Origin: Bacteroidales bacterium GP4
GTDB taxonomy: Bacteria; Bacteroidota; Bacteroidia; Bacteroidales; Muribaculaceae
Assembly: GCA_001701065.1 (NCBI GenBank)
Contig: DAAL01000056.1
Location: forward strand, 1-21,942
Direction of reading: 5' to 3'
DNA length: 21,942 nucleotides
The translations under genes were made by a program, and so were the position numbers. Every line of letters starts with the position of its first letter. The first letter of the stretch is position 1. The notes beneath the pieces are model-generated. The model was not told the DNA's origin. It made no database searches and saw nothing but the letters and a program-made list of their open reading frames with translations. Shown one piece after another: positions 1-6,791 of this stretch.

Positions 1-1341
1 TTTTCCGACAAATGGCAATATAACGGTTTACTGAGCCTTAGCAACGGAGGAAAAGATATAGATCTCATGGACTCGCATGGGAGCATAGGGACAACTCCGT
101 CATTCTCGGCATATCTTGAACAGCATCTTGATAACCGTCAAATTCTTGTCGTCGATTTCAACGCATCCATGTATTCCGGTCATTCCTATTCCGATTACGT
201 TGAGCAATATCCCGGCGCAACCGATTTTGTCAATGACATCCACACTTATGTCAAGGACCGGAATCAGGCATATGGCTTGGAAGCAAACTATATAAAGCAG
301 TGGCGTAATTCAAGACTCACAGCCGGAGCATCGTATACGGCAAACCGTAACCGTTCAACCTACGAGAACCTTGGAGGCGAGGTTTTCCACCAACGGCAAG
401 ACAAGGCATATTTCTTTGCCGAATATTTCCACCGTATCAACAAAGTGACTTTAACCGGAGGCATAGGAGCGCAATACACTTCATTTCTGTTCAAAGAAAC
501 GAATCAAGGAAACCATTCATGGAACCTACGACCTCAAACCACAGTCACTTATGCTCCTAATCCTAATCATCAGTTCCGTCTAAGCTTCACTTCCTGGCAA
601 TCAGCCCCCTCTCTTGCCGCTACCAATATAGCTCCGCAACAACTTGATGGCTTCCAATGGATCATAGGAAATCCCCACTTGAAAACCTCATCATCGTATA
701 TGCTTTCACTGAGATACAGTTATAACCTACCTCGTGTTTCAGGTTCGTTGGGAGTCAGAGCCTTTTCAAGTCCTAATGCAGTCACACCGTACCTATATTG
801 GGATAACGACAAGCTTATAACCTCTTACGAAAACAGCAAAGGATTGGACAATATAAATTTTTGGATAGCTCCACAAATTGAGGTGATTCCGACATGGATG
901 ACTGTATCCGGGACATTGCAATATACCGCTGAACGGATGAAAGGGAGCGGATATAAACTGTACAATCACTGTTGGAGCGGCGATGTCAATGCCATGCTGA
1001 TGCATTGGTGCTTTACGCTTAGTCTTCAATATCACAGAGCGCAACGTGACCTGTGGGGCGAAAAGATTTCATGGGGAGAGGATTTATCCATAATTGACCT
1101 TTCCTATAATTGGGGAAAATGGGAATTTGGCGCAGGAATTATCCTCCCATTCGGAAAGTATGACCAAGGTTCTCGATCATTAAGCCGATGGAACACCAAC
1201 GAAATGCACATGCGCCTTGACATGCGTATGCCATATATCTCAGTAAGCTACAACCTCCAGTGGGGACGGCAAAAGCGCAGAGCCAATAAGCTCATCAACG
1301 CCGATGCAAGCGTCAACCAATCCACCATAGGAGGACGATAA
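1..1341 (+). CDS. Outer-membrane beta-barrel protein, C-terminal part (5' end outside window)
   Basis: The frame is open from base 1 to the TAA at 1339-1341 (446 codons visible), so the gene begins upstream of the window and an ATG at 67 is internal. The visible protein is a run of alternating hydrophobic/aromatic strands with Asn/Asp/Gly-rich turns, typical of the barrel of Bacteroidetes TonB-dependent-receptor-like proteins (the 'outer membrane protein beta-barrel' family). The Tyr/Trp-rich strands near the end (YISVSYNLQWGRQ), followed by a short basic tail ending in GGR, fit the terminal strand of such barrels. The plug and any carboxypeptidase-like N-terminal domain would lie outside the window, so the transported substrate cannot be told. 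No partner lipoprotein gene follows; the next gene is a regulator with its own promoter. Confident as an outer-membrane barrel, not as to ligand. Confidence 0.8.
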   Translation, partial: FSDKWQYNGLLSLSNGGKDIDLMDSHGSIGTTPSFSAYLEQHLDNRQILVVDFNASMYSGHSYSDYVEQYPGATDFVNDIHTYVKDRNQAYGLEANYIKQWRNSRLTAGASYTANRNRSTYENLGGEVFHQRQDKAYFFAEYFHRINKVTLTGGIGAQYTSFLFKETNQGNHSWNLRPQTTVTYAPNPNHQFRLSFTSWQSAPSLAATNIAPQQLDGFQWIIGNPHLKTSSSYMLSLRYSYNLPRVSGSLGVRAFSSPNAVTPYLYWDNDKLITSYENSKGLDNINFWIAPQIEVIPTWMTVSGTLQYTAERMKGSGYKLYNHCWSGDVNAMLMHWCFTLSLQYHRAQRDLWGEKISWGEDLSIIDLSYNWGKWEFGAGIILPFGKYDQGSRSLSRWNTNEMHMRLDMRMPYISVSYNLQWGRQKRRANKLINADASVNQSTIGGR

Positions 1342-1354
1342 TATACCAATTAAC

Positions 1355-1385
1355 TTGTGACAATCAAGATTTTGTACTATCTTTG
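1355..1385 (+). promoter_or_regulatory. Bacteroidetes-type promoter of the Crp/Fnr-like gene
   Basis: A TTG at 1355-1357 and a perfect TAnnTTTG -7 element (TATCTTTG, 1378-1385) are separated by 20 bases, the spacing known for Bacteroides sigma-ABfr promoters. Transcription would start near 1388-1392, just before the inverted repeat at 1391-1429. An ATG at 1383 lies inside the -7 box and cannot be the start codon. Confidence 0.8.
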
Positions 1386-1390
1386 CATAT

Positions 1391-1429
1391 AGGAGGTTAC
1401 ATAACTGCTTGTCAGTTATGCAACCTCTT
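1391..1429 (+). repeat. Strong inverted repeat in the leader of the Crp/Fnr-like gene
   Basis: Bases 1391-1407 pair with 1413-1429. There are 8 uninterrupted pairs next to the 5-base loop (CTTGT, 1408-1412), one A-C mismatch (1399/1421), then six more pairs, a G-T and an A-T. It lies directly after the expected transcription start and ends about 28 bases before the ATG at 1458. It has no T-run, so it does not read as a terminator. As DNA it could be an operator for a dimeric regulator, possibly the encoded Crp/Fnr protein; as RNA it could be a 5' stabilising or translation-controlling hairpin. The structure is seen; the role is inference. Confidence 0.7.
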
Positions 1430-1457
1430 AGATAATGATATCCACACTACCATTTTT

Positions 1458-2027
1458 ATGTCAAAGTTCAACAGTTATATCGAACATCCAGGAATTGAGC
1501 GTTGGCGGGAATTATGCGTCAATGAGGGTGAGTTGTGCCGGTATAGTAGAAAGGATGAATTTGTAAGCGTCGGTAGGGTTGCAAGATATATAGGATATAT
1601 CAAGTCAGGGACTCTAAAGTATGTTGCTTATGATGATAGTGGAATGGAGCATATCATAGGGTTAGAGTTTGCCGGAGAGTTTGTAGCCGATTTTCCGTTC
1701 TCTCTCAGAGGTGAATCATCTCGTGTTTCGATTATAGCGGATTCTGACTGTGAGATTTATCGTATTTCGGTAAAGAGCCTTACAGAACGATTAAAAACTG
1801 ATGCCGAATTGTCTGATTTAGTTGCAAAAGCCACGGAATCAATGTTTTCACAGATCTATGACCGATATGTGTCACTCTATTGTCAGTCACCTGAGCAGCG
1901 TTACGAGGTACTTGTGTTTCATCATCCCGAAATATTCAACTTATTTTCACTCAAAGATATTGCATCATATCTCAATGTCACACCTACATATTTGAGCCGT
2001 ATTCGTAAAAAACGGGGAAATAGCTAA
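1458..2027 (+). CDS. Crp/Fnr-family transcriptional regulator
   Basis: This 189-residue protein starts at ATG 1458 (MSKFNSYIEHPG). An in-frame ATG at 1383 is rejected because it lies inside the promoter -7 box. The N-terminal two thirds resemble a cyclic-nucleotide-binding-type beta-roll ('FVSVGRVARYIGYIKSGTLK', then a run ending near 'DCEIYRIS'). The C-terminal end holds a short helix-turn-helix (SLKDIASYLNVTPTYLSRIR), the usual Crp-family DNA-reading unit in Bacteroidetes. No cysteine cluster for an Fnr-type Fe-S cluster is apparent, and the phosphate-binding cassette of true cAMP binders (RxE...RxAT-like) is not seen, so the ligand is unknown. It has its own promoter, a leader inverted repeat and a terminator at 2037-2067, so it is probably monocistronic. 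Codon use is AT-rich compared with the genes beyond 3100. The neighbouring dehydrogenase is a possible target. Confidence 0.85.
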   Translation: MSKFNSYIEHPGIERWRELCVNEGELCRYSRKDEFVSVGRVARYIGYIKSGTLKYVAYDDSGMEHIIGLEFAGEFVADFPFSLRGESSRVSIIADSDCEIYRISVKSLTERLKTDAELSDLVAKATESMFSQIYDRYVSLYCQSPEQRYEVLVFHHPEIFNLFSLKDIASYLNVTPTYLSRIRKKRGNS

Positions 2028-2036
2028 AAAAATAGG

Positions 2037-2067
2037 ACTCTCAACTTTGTTTGAGAGTTTTATTTTT
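2037..2067 (+). terminator. Intrinsic terminator after the Crp/Fnr-like gene
   Basis: An 8-bp perfect stem (ACTCTCAA 2037-2044 with TTGAGAGT 2051-2058) and 6-base loop run straight into TTTATTTTT, starting 9 bases after the stop codon. Confidence 0.85.
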
Positions 2068-2076
2068 CCTTTGATG

Positions 2077-2084
2077 TAACTTTG
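2077..2084 (+). promoter_or_regulatory. Probable -7 element for the SDR gene
   Basis: TAACTTTG matches the Bacteroidetes TAnnTTTG -7 consensus. A TTTG at 2050-2053 lies upstream at a slightly long 23-base spacing and inside the preceding terminator stem, so the -33 part is weak. If used, it leaves a leader of roughly 110 AT-rich bases before the ATG at 2201. Confidence 0.5.
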
Positions 2085-2200
2085 CTGCCAAATCAAGCAC
2101 AGAGTTTATGCTAAATCGAATAACAACATTTTGGCGACATCTGCTTTCTCGTAATTGATGATTCCGATAAATAATGTTTTTTAATTATTAAAATAAGGAT

Positions 2201-2887
2201 ATGAATATTCTCATTATTGGAGCGACTTCCGGCATCGGATACAATCTATGGAAACATTATGTTTCAAAGGAACATAATGTAATTGTCACGGGTAGAAGAA
2301 AAGAACTGTTGGACAATATGGTGAAAAGTTGTCCTGAACATACGTTGCCTATTCAATGCGATATTTCCCAATTGGATTCATTCGATAACGCGTTGGAAAG
2401 TATTGTTCACAAATACCACCGCATTGGTCTGGCTATTGTTTGCGCAGGAATCGGAGAGCTTAATCCGAGGTTGGATGTCGAGACGGAGTTATCCACTCTT
2501 TCTGTGAACGTAATGGGCTGGGCTAATGCGGTAGCGTCAATTTACAGACTCTTTGAGCGTCAAAAATCAGGTCATCTTGTGACCATTACATCTGTTGGAG
2601 GATTGCAACCAACACCTATAGCGCCATCTTACAGTGCGTCCAAGGCATTCCAGATAAACTATACCAAGTCTTTGCAACGAAAAGCAAAAGGGACTGATAT
2701 TATCGTAACTGAAATTCGCCCCGGGCTGGTTGATACACGTATGGCAAAAGGTGATGGTTTGTTTTGGGTAATGCCTCTTGGTAAAGTCTGTCATCGAATA
2801 ATCCGTGCCGTTGATAAAAAGCAAAAAAGGTTAATTGTCACTCGTCGCTGGCGTATAATTAGTTTTGTTCTCAAACACTTTATGTGA
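2201..2887 (+). CDS. Short-chain dehydrogenase/reductase (SDR), NAD(P)-dependent
   Basis: This 228-residue classical SDR probably oxidises or reduces a hydroxyl/carbonyl with NAD(P)H. The nucleotide-binding motif GATSGIG is at residues 7-13. The 'TGRR' at 30-33 after strand two favours NADP. A CAGIG motif (81-85) replaces the usual NNAG. The catalytic set is complete: Asn103, Ser131, Tyr144 and Lys148 (YSASK). A PG motif at 174-175 follows. The C-terminal tail is short, hydrophobic and basic (ending VLKHFM), which may lie against a membrane. The substrate cannot be predicted. It sits between a Crp/Fnr-like regulator and a DUF1846 gene, with its own -7 element and no obvious terminator. A 60-base sample of the gene (2221-2280) is 38% GC against 50% for a sample from the next gene (3301-3360), which may reflect transfer or just low expression. 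Confidence 0.88.
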   Translation: MNILIIGATSGIGYNLWKHYVSKEHNVIVTGRRKELLDNMVKSCPEHTLPIQCDISQLDSFDNALESIVHKYHRIGLAIVCAGIGELNPRLDVETELSTLSVNVMGWANAVASIYRLFERQKSGHLVTITSVGGLQPTPIAPSYSASKAFQINYTKSLQRKAKGTDIIVTEIRPGLVDTRMAKGDGLFWVMPLGKVCHRIIRAVDKKQKRLIVTRRWRIISFVLKHFM

Positions 2888-3076
2888 ATAATTGATAATA
2901 TAGTAATACTTCGTTCAAAACTTGATGTATATTTATATGCAAGTATCAGATTAAAGATAAGCCATAATCTTTCAATGCAGTGTTATGAGGTTTTGGTGAA
3001 AGTGGAGCGAATTAATTAATAAGATGATCAAGATTATATGTTTTATTAAAAAAATTCGTCACTGTGTCGCGGAGAG
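2888..3076. other. Intergenic stretch without recognisable features
   Basis: This AT-rich stretch lies between the SDR stop and the DUF1846 promoter. Only a weak AT-only hairpin near 2953-2972 was found. There is no convincing ORF, RNA gene or terminator. Confidence 0.5.
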
Positions 3077-3107
3077 TTGCGGATGTTAAGGAATTTTTGT
3101 ACTTTTG
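3077..3107 (+). promoter_or_regulatory. Promoter of the DUF1846 gene, almost on the start codon
   Basis: TTG at 3077-3079, a 20-base spacer, then TACTTTTG (TAnnTTTG) at 3100-3107. Only 9 bases separate the -7 element from the ATG at 3117, so the transcript should carry a leader of only a few bases. Confidence 0.75.
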
Positions 3108-3116
3108 TTGTCCGTT

Positions 3117-4580
3117 ATGAAATACGGTTTTGACAACGAAAAATATCTGAGAATTCAGTCCGAACACATAAAAGAGCGGATAGCTCAGTTCGGCAATAAG
3201 CTTTATCTTGAGCTTGGAGGAAAGTTATTCGATGACCATCACGCAAGCCGCGTACTGCCCGGTTTCCAGCCTGACAGTAAGTTAAGAATGCTTAGTCAGC
3301 TTAGCGACCATGCCGAGATTGTCATTGTGATCAGTGCGCTCGACATCGAGAAGAACAAGGTACGCAATGACCTTGGCATCACCTACGACATGGACGTGCT
3401 TCGCCTACGCGAGGAGTTCCAGAAGCGTGGATTCCTTGTGGGGTCAGTAGTTATCACCCATTACAACGGCCAGATCAGCGCCGACGCATTCCGCAACAAG
3501 CTTGAACGCATGGGCATCACCACTTATTACCATTACACTATCGACGGCTATCCCACAAACGTGGACCTGATAGCATCGGACGAAGGATTTGGGAAGAACG
3601 ATTACGTTGAGACATCGCGTCCCCTCGTGATAGTGACTGCGCCCGGTCCCGGCAGCGGTAAAATGGCTGTGTGCCTTAGCCAGCTTTACAACGAACATAA
3701 GCGTGGCATCGAGGCTGGTTATGCCAAGTTTGAGACTTTCCCGGTGTGGAGCCTTCCGTTGAAGCATCCTGTCAATATAGCCTACGAAGCAGCAACTGCC
3801 GACCTTAACGATGTCAATATGATTGACCCGTTCCATCTGGAGGCATACGGCAAAACTGCAATCAACTACAACCGCGACATTGAGATATTTCCGGTGCTCA
3901 ACTCGCTGTTTGAAGGCATATATGGCGAAAATCCATATAAATCACCCACCGACATGGGCGTAAATATGGTTGGATTCTGTATCAGCGACGACAAAGTGTG
4001 CTGCGAGGCATCGAAAAACGAAATCATACGCCGATACTACACCGCTCTTAACCGTCTCGCACAGGGAGAAGGCAATGACAGCGAAGTAAACAAGATCGCC
4101 CTGCTGTTCAAACAGGCTAAAATCGACCCCACCTACCGTAAGCCCACAGTGGCAGCGCGTGAACGTGCTGAACGCAGCGGTGTGCCATGTTCGGCAATAG
4201 AACTTCCTGACGGCACCATCATTACCGCCGAGACAAGCGCATTGCTTGGTCCCAGTGCGGCATTGATACTCAATGCGGTCAAGCATCTTGCCGGAATAGA
4301 GCACTCGGTTAAGCTCATCCCCCAGGATATGATTGAACCGATACAGTACACCAAAACGCACTACCTGCGCAGCCGTAACCCTCGCTTGCACACCGATGAA
4401 GTGCTTGTGGCTTTGTCAGTGCTCAGCACCCATAACGAAAATTGCCGGAAAGCTATTGAGAAGCTGCCGGAACTGCGTGGATGCGAAGCCCACTCCACTG
4501 TGATGCTCGGCGAAGTCGACCATAAGATATTTAAGAAACTCGGTGTAGGGTTAACTTGCGACCCTGCGCAGAAGAAGTGA
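3117..4580 (+). CDS. DUF1846 (UPF0371) family protein
   Basis: This 487-residue protein starts at ATG 3117 (MKYGFDNEKYL); TTG 3105 lies inside the -7 promoter box and is rejected. Length, the N-terminus (GFDNEKYLRIQSEHIKERI) and the central motif TAPGPGSGKMAVCLSQLY match the DUF1846/UPF0371 family, whose members are about 500 residues. A P-loop-like glycine-rich segment, APGPGSGK, is at residues 175-182. Structures are known for family members, but to my knowledge no firm biochemical function is, and I assign none. Other notable stretches are the aromatic run THYNGQISADAF (114-125) and a cysteine-rich FCISDDKVCCE segment. The gene is monocistronic, with its own near-leaderless promoter and a strong shared terminator at 4586-4634. 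No signal peptide or membrane segment is visible, so it is cytoplasmic. Confidence 0.9.
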   Translation: MKYGFDNEKYLRIQSEHIKERIAQFGNKLYLELGGKLFDDHHASRVLPGFQPDSKLRMLSQLSDHAEIVIVISALDIEKNKVRNDLGITYDMDVLRLREEFQKRGFLVGSVVITHYNGQISADAFRNKLERMGITTYYHYTIDGYPTNVDLIASDEGFGKNDYVETSRPLVIVTAPGPGSGKMAVCLSQLYNEHKRGIEAGYAKFETFPVWSLPLKHPVNIAYEAATADLNDVNMIDPFHLEAYGKTAINYNRDIEIFPVLNSLFEGIYGENPYKSPTDMGVNMVGFCISDDKVCCEASKNEIIRRYYTALNRLAQGEGNDSEVNKIALLFKQAKIDPTYRKPTVAARERAERSGVPCSAIELPDGTIITAETSALLGPSAALILNAVKHLAGIEHSVKLIPQDMIEPIQYTKTHYLRSRNPRLHTDEVLVALSVLSTHNENCRKAIEKLPELRGCEAHSTVMLGEVDHKIFKKLGVGLTCDPAQKK

Positions 4581-4585
4581 TTCCG

Positions 4586-4634
4586 CAATACAAAAAAGAG
4601 TTGCGTCAATAAGCGCAGCTCTTTTCTTGTATTG
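4586..4634. terminator. Long bidirectional terminator between convergent genes
   Basis: Bases 4586-4605 pair with 4614-4634 over about 20 bp (one G-T pair, one bulged C at 4626) around an 8-base loop. A-rich and T-rich flanks within the stem give a U-run on either strand. It lies between the stop codons of the DUF1846 gene (4580) and the MurU-like gene (4637) and can end both transcripts. Confidence 0.85.
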
Positions 4635-4636
4635 TA

Positions 4637-5365
4637 TCAGCAAAACCATTCTTCGGCTTTCGCAAGGGAATCCGGTTTGCCCACGTCAAGCCACCGGTAA
4701 TCCTCGGCGGGCTTATATCCGCATATTTTATACTCCCGGCATGAAGCCACATAGAACGGGATAATGGGAAAAACCTCCTCCGTGGCGTACTCGGCAAGAG
4801 CGGCTATCAACGACGGGGAGATGACATGAATGCCGCTGAACGCCAGGGCATGGAACTTCGTGGCATCAAGCCAGGCAGGGAGCACTTCCCCGGTCTTGAC
4901 ATTGGTCCAGCCCCTCATGAGCGATTTATCGTCAAACAGCAGATAGCGCGAAGTGTCGCGTGATGCTACCAACAGTGTGGCATCGTTATGGGACGCGCAG
5001 TGCGTGTCGTACATTTCACGTAAATCCACATCAGAAAGGATGTCCACATTATGCACCAGAACAGGTTCATTGCCGAAAAATCCCGATGCTTTCAGTATGC
5101 CTCCGCCTGTGTCAAGAAGGCACTCGGACTCGTCGCTGACCGTAATTCTGACATCAAAGTCGCCATTAGCTTTCAGGAAGTCCTTTATCATCGGTGCAAA
5201 GTGATGAACATTCACAACTATGTCATCAAAACCGGAGGCTTTAAGGCGTTCTATCACATGTTGCAGTAAAGGCTTATCCCCTACTTTCACCAATGCCTTG
5301 GGGCAATTGTCGGTCAATGGACGCAGCCGTGTTCCGAGTCCGGCGGCAAAAATCATAGCTTTCAT
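4637..5365 (-). CDS. Sugar-1-phosphate nucleotidyltransferase, MurU-like
   Basis: This 242-residue protein transfers a nucleotide to a sugar 1-phosphate. The signature GLGTRLRPLT is at residues 9-18, with PKAL (Lys23) following. Asp108 in the HNVDIL segment fits the metal-binding aspartate. The LLDTGGGI motif (83-90) is the sugar/base loop of this fold. The size (about 225-245 residues, no hexapeptide repeats) matches MurU, the MurNAc-1-phosphate uridylyltransferase, rather than the longer GlmU or RfbA types. The start codon overlaps the stop of the upstream kinase-RapZ gene by 4 bases (ATGA), so translation is coupled. A kinase of the AmgK type followed by MurU is the known anomeric recycling route that rebuilds UDP-MurNAc from cell-wall sugar. 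HddC-type heptose or mannose-1-phosphate transferases are alternatives. It is the last gene of the operon. Confidence 0.8.
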   Translation of the reverse strand: MKAMIFAAGLGTRLRPLTDNCPKALVKVGDKPLLQHVIERLKASGFDDIVVNVHHFAPMIKDFLKANGDFDVRITVSDESECLLDTGGGILKASGFFGNEPVLVHNVDILSDVDLREMYDTHCASHNDATLLVASRDTSRYLLFDDKSLMRGWTNVKTGEVLPAWLDATKFHALAFSGIHVISPSLIAALAEYATEEVFPIIPFYVASCREYKICGYKPAEDYRWLDVGKPDSLAKAEEWFC

Positions 5366-6786
5366 GAGCGAGGTTCCAATATTTCTTCTATGTTTTGTTC
5401 CAAATGATTCAACACGATCCTTACCTGAGGAAACAGGTCACGGATGCGGGATGTCAACGCCTCGGCGCAATACACTGACCGATGCTGACCGCCTGTGCAA
5501 CCGAAACTTACCATCAGATGGGTAAAACCCCTTTCAAGATAGGTCTTTACGGCAGGCTCCACAAGCCCGTAGACATTCTGCAGGAAAGTAAGCACCGAAC
5601 CCTCATGTTCCAGAAACTCTTTCACCTTCCGGTCCCTTCCTGTAAGAGTCTTATACTCATCGTATCGCCCTGGATTATGGATTGCACGGCAGTCAAAGAC
5701 GAAGCCCCCTCCGTTGCCCGATAAATCAGCGGGAATACCGTGCCGTTTATAGCCGAAACTTGAAATGCGCAGTTCAAGGACAGGCGATTCCTCGCCGCAG
5801 GAGAATTGCGGCATGGCTGTGAGCTTGGACAGCACCGTGACGAGATAAGGAAATTCGTCGAAACCGCCCTCAAGGAGTTCTTTCAGATTGCGCAACGCTT
5901 TGGGAATGCTCTTCATGAAATGCTCCTTATGCTCGATTAGTCCACGGAATCCATAGGCTCCAAGCACCTGAATAGTGCGGAACAGGACAAAATATCTAAG
6001 CTCACGGGCAAAATCGGATGCATTTATATAAATGTAGGCTCTCGCCGCTTCAATGTACTTATCAATCAGATGCAAACGGACCTCCGATGAAAAACCGGCT
6101 CTCGCCTGCCACAGAAACGATACCACATCATAATGATAGGGACCTTTCCTTCCGCCTTGGTAATCAATGAACCACGGCTGACCATCCTTCACCATCACAT
6201 TACGTGACTGGAAGTCACGGTACATGAATGTGTCACAACCGAATGAAAGTATCTTCTCAGCCAACACCTCAAAGTCATTCTCCAGTAAGTCCTCCTTAAA
6301 GTCAACGCCTGATATTTTCAGGAAGCAATACTTGAAGTAGTTAAGGTCCCACATGATGGCACGATGATCCATCGCCGGCACAGGGTAGCATTTAGAGGCA
6401 TCGAGATTCTTCACTCCTCCCCACTGGAGCCGAGGAAGCGACATTATGGTTTTCTCAAGCATGGGCATCACTGCGTCAGTCCCGGCGTTTTCCGTAATTA
6501 AGTCAAAGAGCGACACGTGTCCCAAGTCCTCCTGAAGATAGCATATACGGTCGTCGCTCACCGCAAATATGCGTGGAACGTTAATGCCCGCGTCCTTAAA
6601 ATGATTGCTGAGATAGATGAACGCTTCATTCTCCTGCACATTCTCTCCTATCACGCCTATCACGGACGGATTGTCGCCTATCCGGTAATAATGGCGGTTG
6701 GAACCGGAACCTTTAATACGAACAATGTTTACCGGCGCATGTCCGGTAAACATTGCATATAAATCTATAAGCGGTTGCTCGTTCAT
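5362..6786 (-). CDS. AmgK-like sugar kinase fused to a RapZ C-terminal domain
   Basis: This 474-residue protein has two domains. Residues about 1-315 are an aminoglycoside-phosphotransferase-fold kinase: nucleotide-loop region GSGSNRHYYRI (26-36), catalytic loop MYRDFQSRN (188-196; Asp191, Asn196), metal-binding FIDYQGG (206-212; Asp208). The catalytic loop has YRD where many relatives have HGD. This is the fold of AmgK, which phosphorylates MurNAc/GlcNAc at the anomeric carbon. Residues about 335-465 match the C-terminal domain of RapZ: SFGYKRHGIP (343-351), FVFDCRAIHNP (362-372), TGRDRKVKEFL (382-392) and FGCTGGQHRSVY (428-439). In E. coli this domain binds glucosamine-6-phosphate and small RNA. 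The RapZ N-terminal P-loop domain is absent, its place taken by the kinase. The gene follows ettA after 5 bases and overlaps the MurU-like gene by 4. Domain calls are firm; sugar specificity is inferred from the neighbour. Confidence 0.87.
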   Translation of the reverse strand: MNEQPLIDLYAMFTGHAPVNIVRIKGSGSNRHYYRIGDNPSVIGVIGENVQENEAFIYLSNHFKDAGINVPRIFAVSDDRICYLQEDLGHVSLFDLITENAGTDAVMPMLEKTIMSLPRLQWGGVKNLDASKCYPVPAMDHRAIMWDLNYFKYCFLKISGVDFKEDLLENDFEVLAEKILSFGCDTFMYRDFQSRNVMVKDGQPWFIDYQGGRKGPYHYDVVSFLWQARAGFSSEVRLHLIDKYIEAARAYIYINASDFARELRYFVLFRTIQVLGAYGFRGLIEHKEHFMKSIPKALRNLKELLEGGFDEFPYLVTVLSKLTAMPQFSCGEESPVLELRISSFGYKRHGIPADLSGNGGGFVFDCRAIHNPGRYDEYKTLTGRDRKVKEFLEHEGSVLTFLQNVYGLVEPAVKTYLERGFTHLMVSFGCTGGQHRSVYCAEALTSRIRDLFPQVRIVLNHLEQNIEEILEPRS

Positions 6787-6791
6787 GGGGA

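Noticed and set aside
1383..1457. In-frame ATG at 1383 as the start of the Crp/Fnr-like gene
   Set aside because: It lies inside the TATCTTTG promoter box and would put the inverted repeat in coding sequence; ATG 1458 gives a normal family N-terminus.
2948..2972. Possible hairpin or terminator after the SDR gene
   Set aside because: Only a 6-bp, mostly A-T stem with a large loop and no T-run; too weak to call.
3105..3116. TTG start at 3105 for the DUF1846 gene
   Set aside because: It overlaps the -7 box (3100-3107); ATG 3117 gives the family N-terminus MKYGFDNEKYL.
3444..3836. 130-codon open frame on the minus strand
   Set aside because: It lies wholly inside the DUF1846 gene, with no family match by eye and a cysteine/valine-rich shadow composition.
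3942..4391. 149-codon open frame on the minus strand
   Set aside because: It is antisense to the DUF1846 gene, with no supporting signal.
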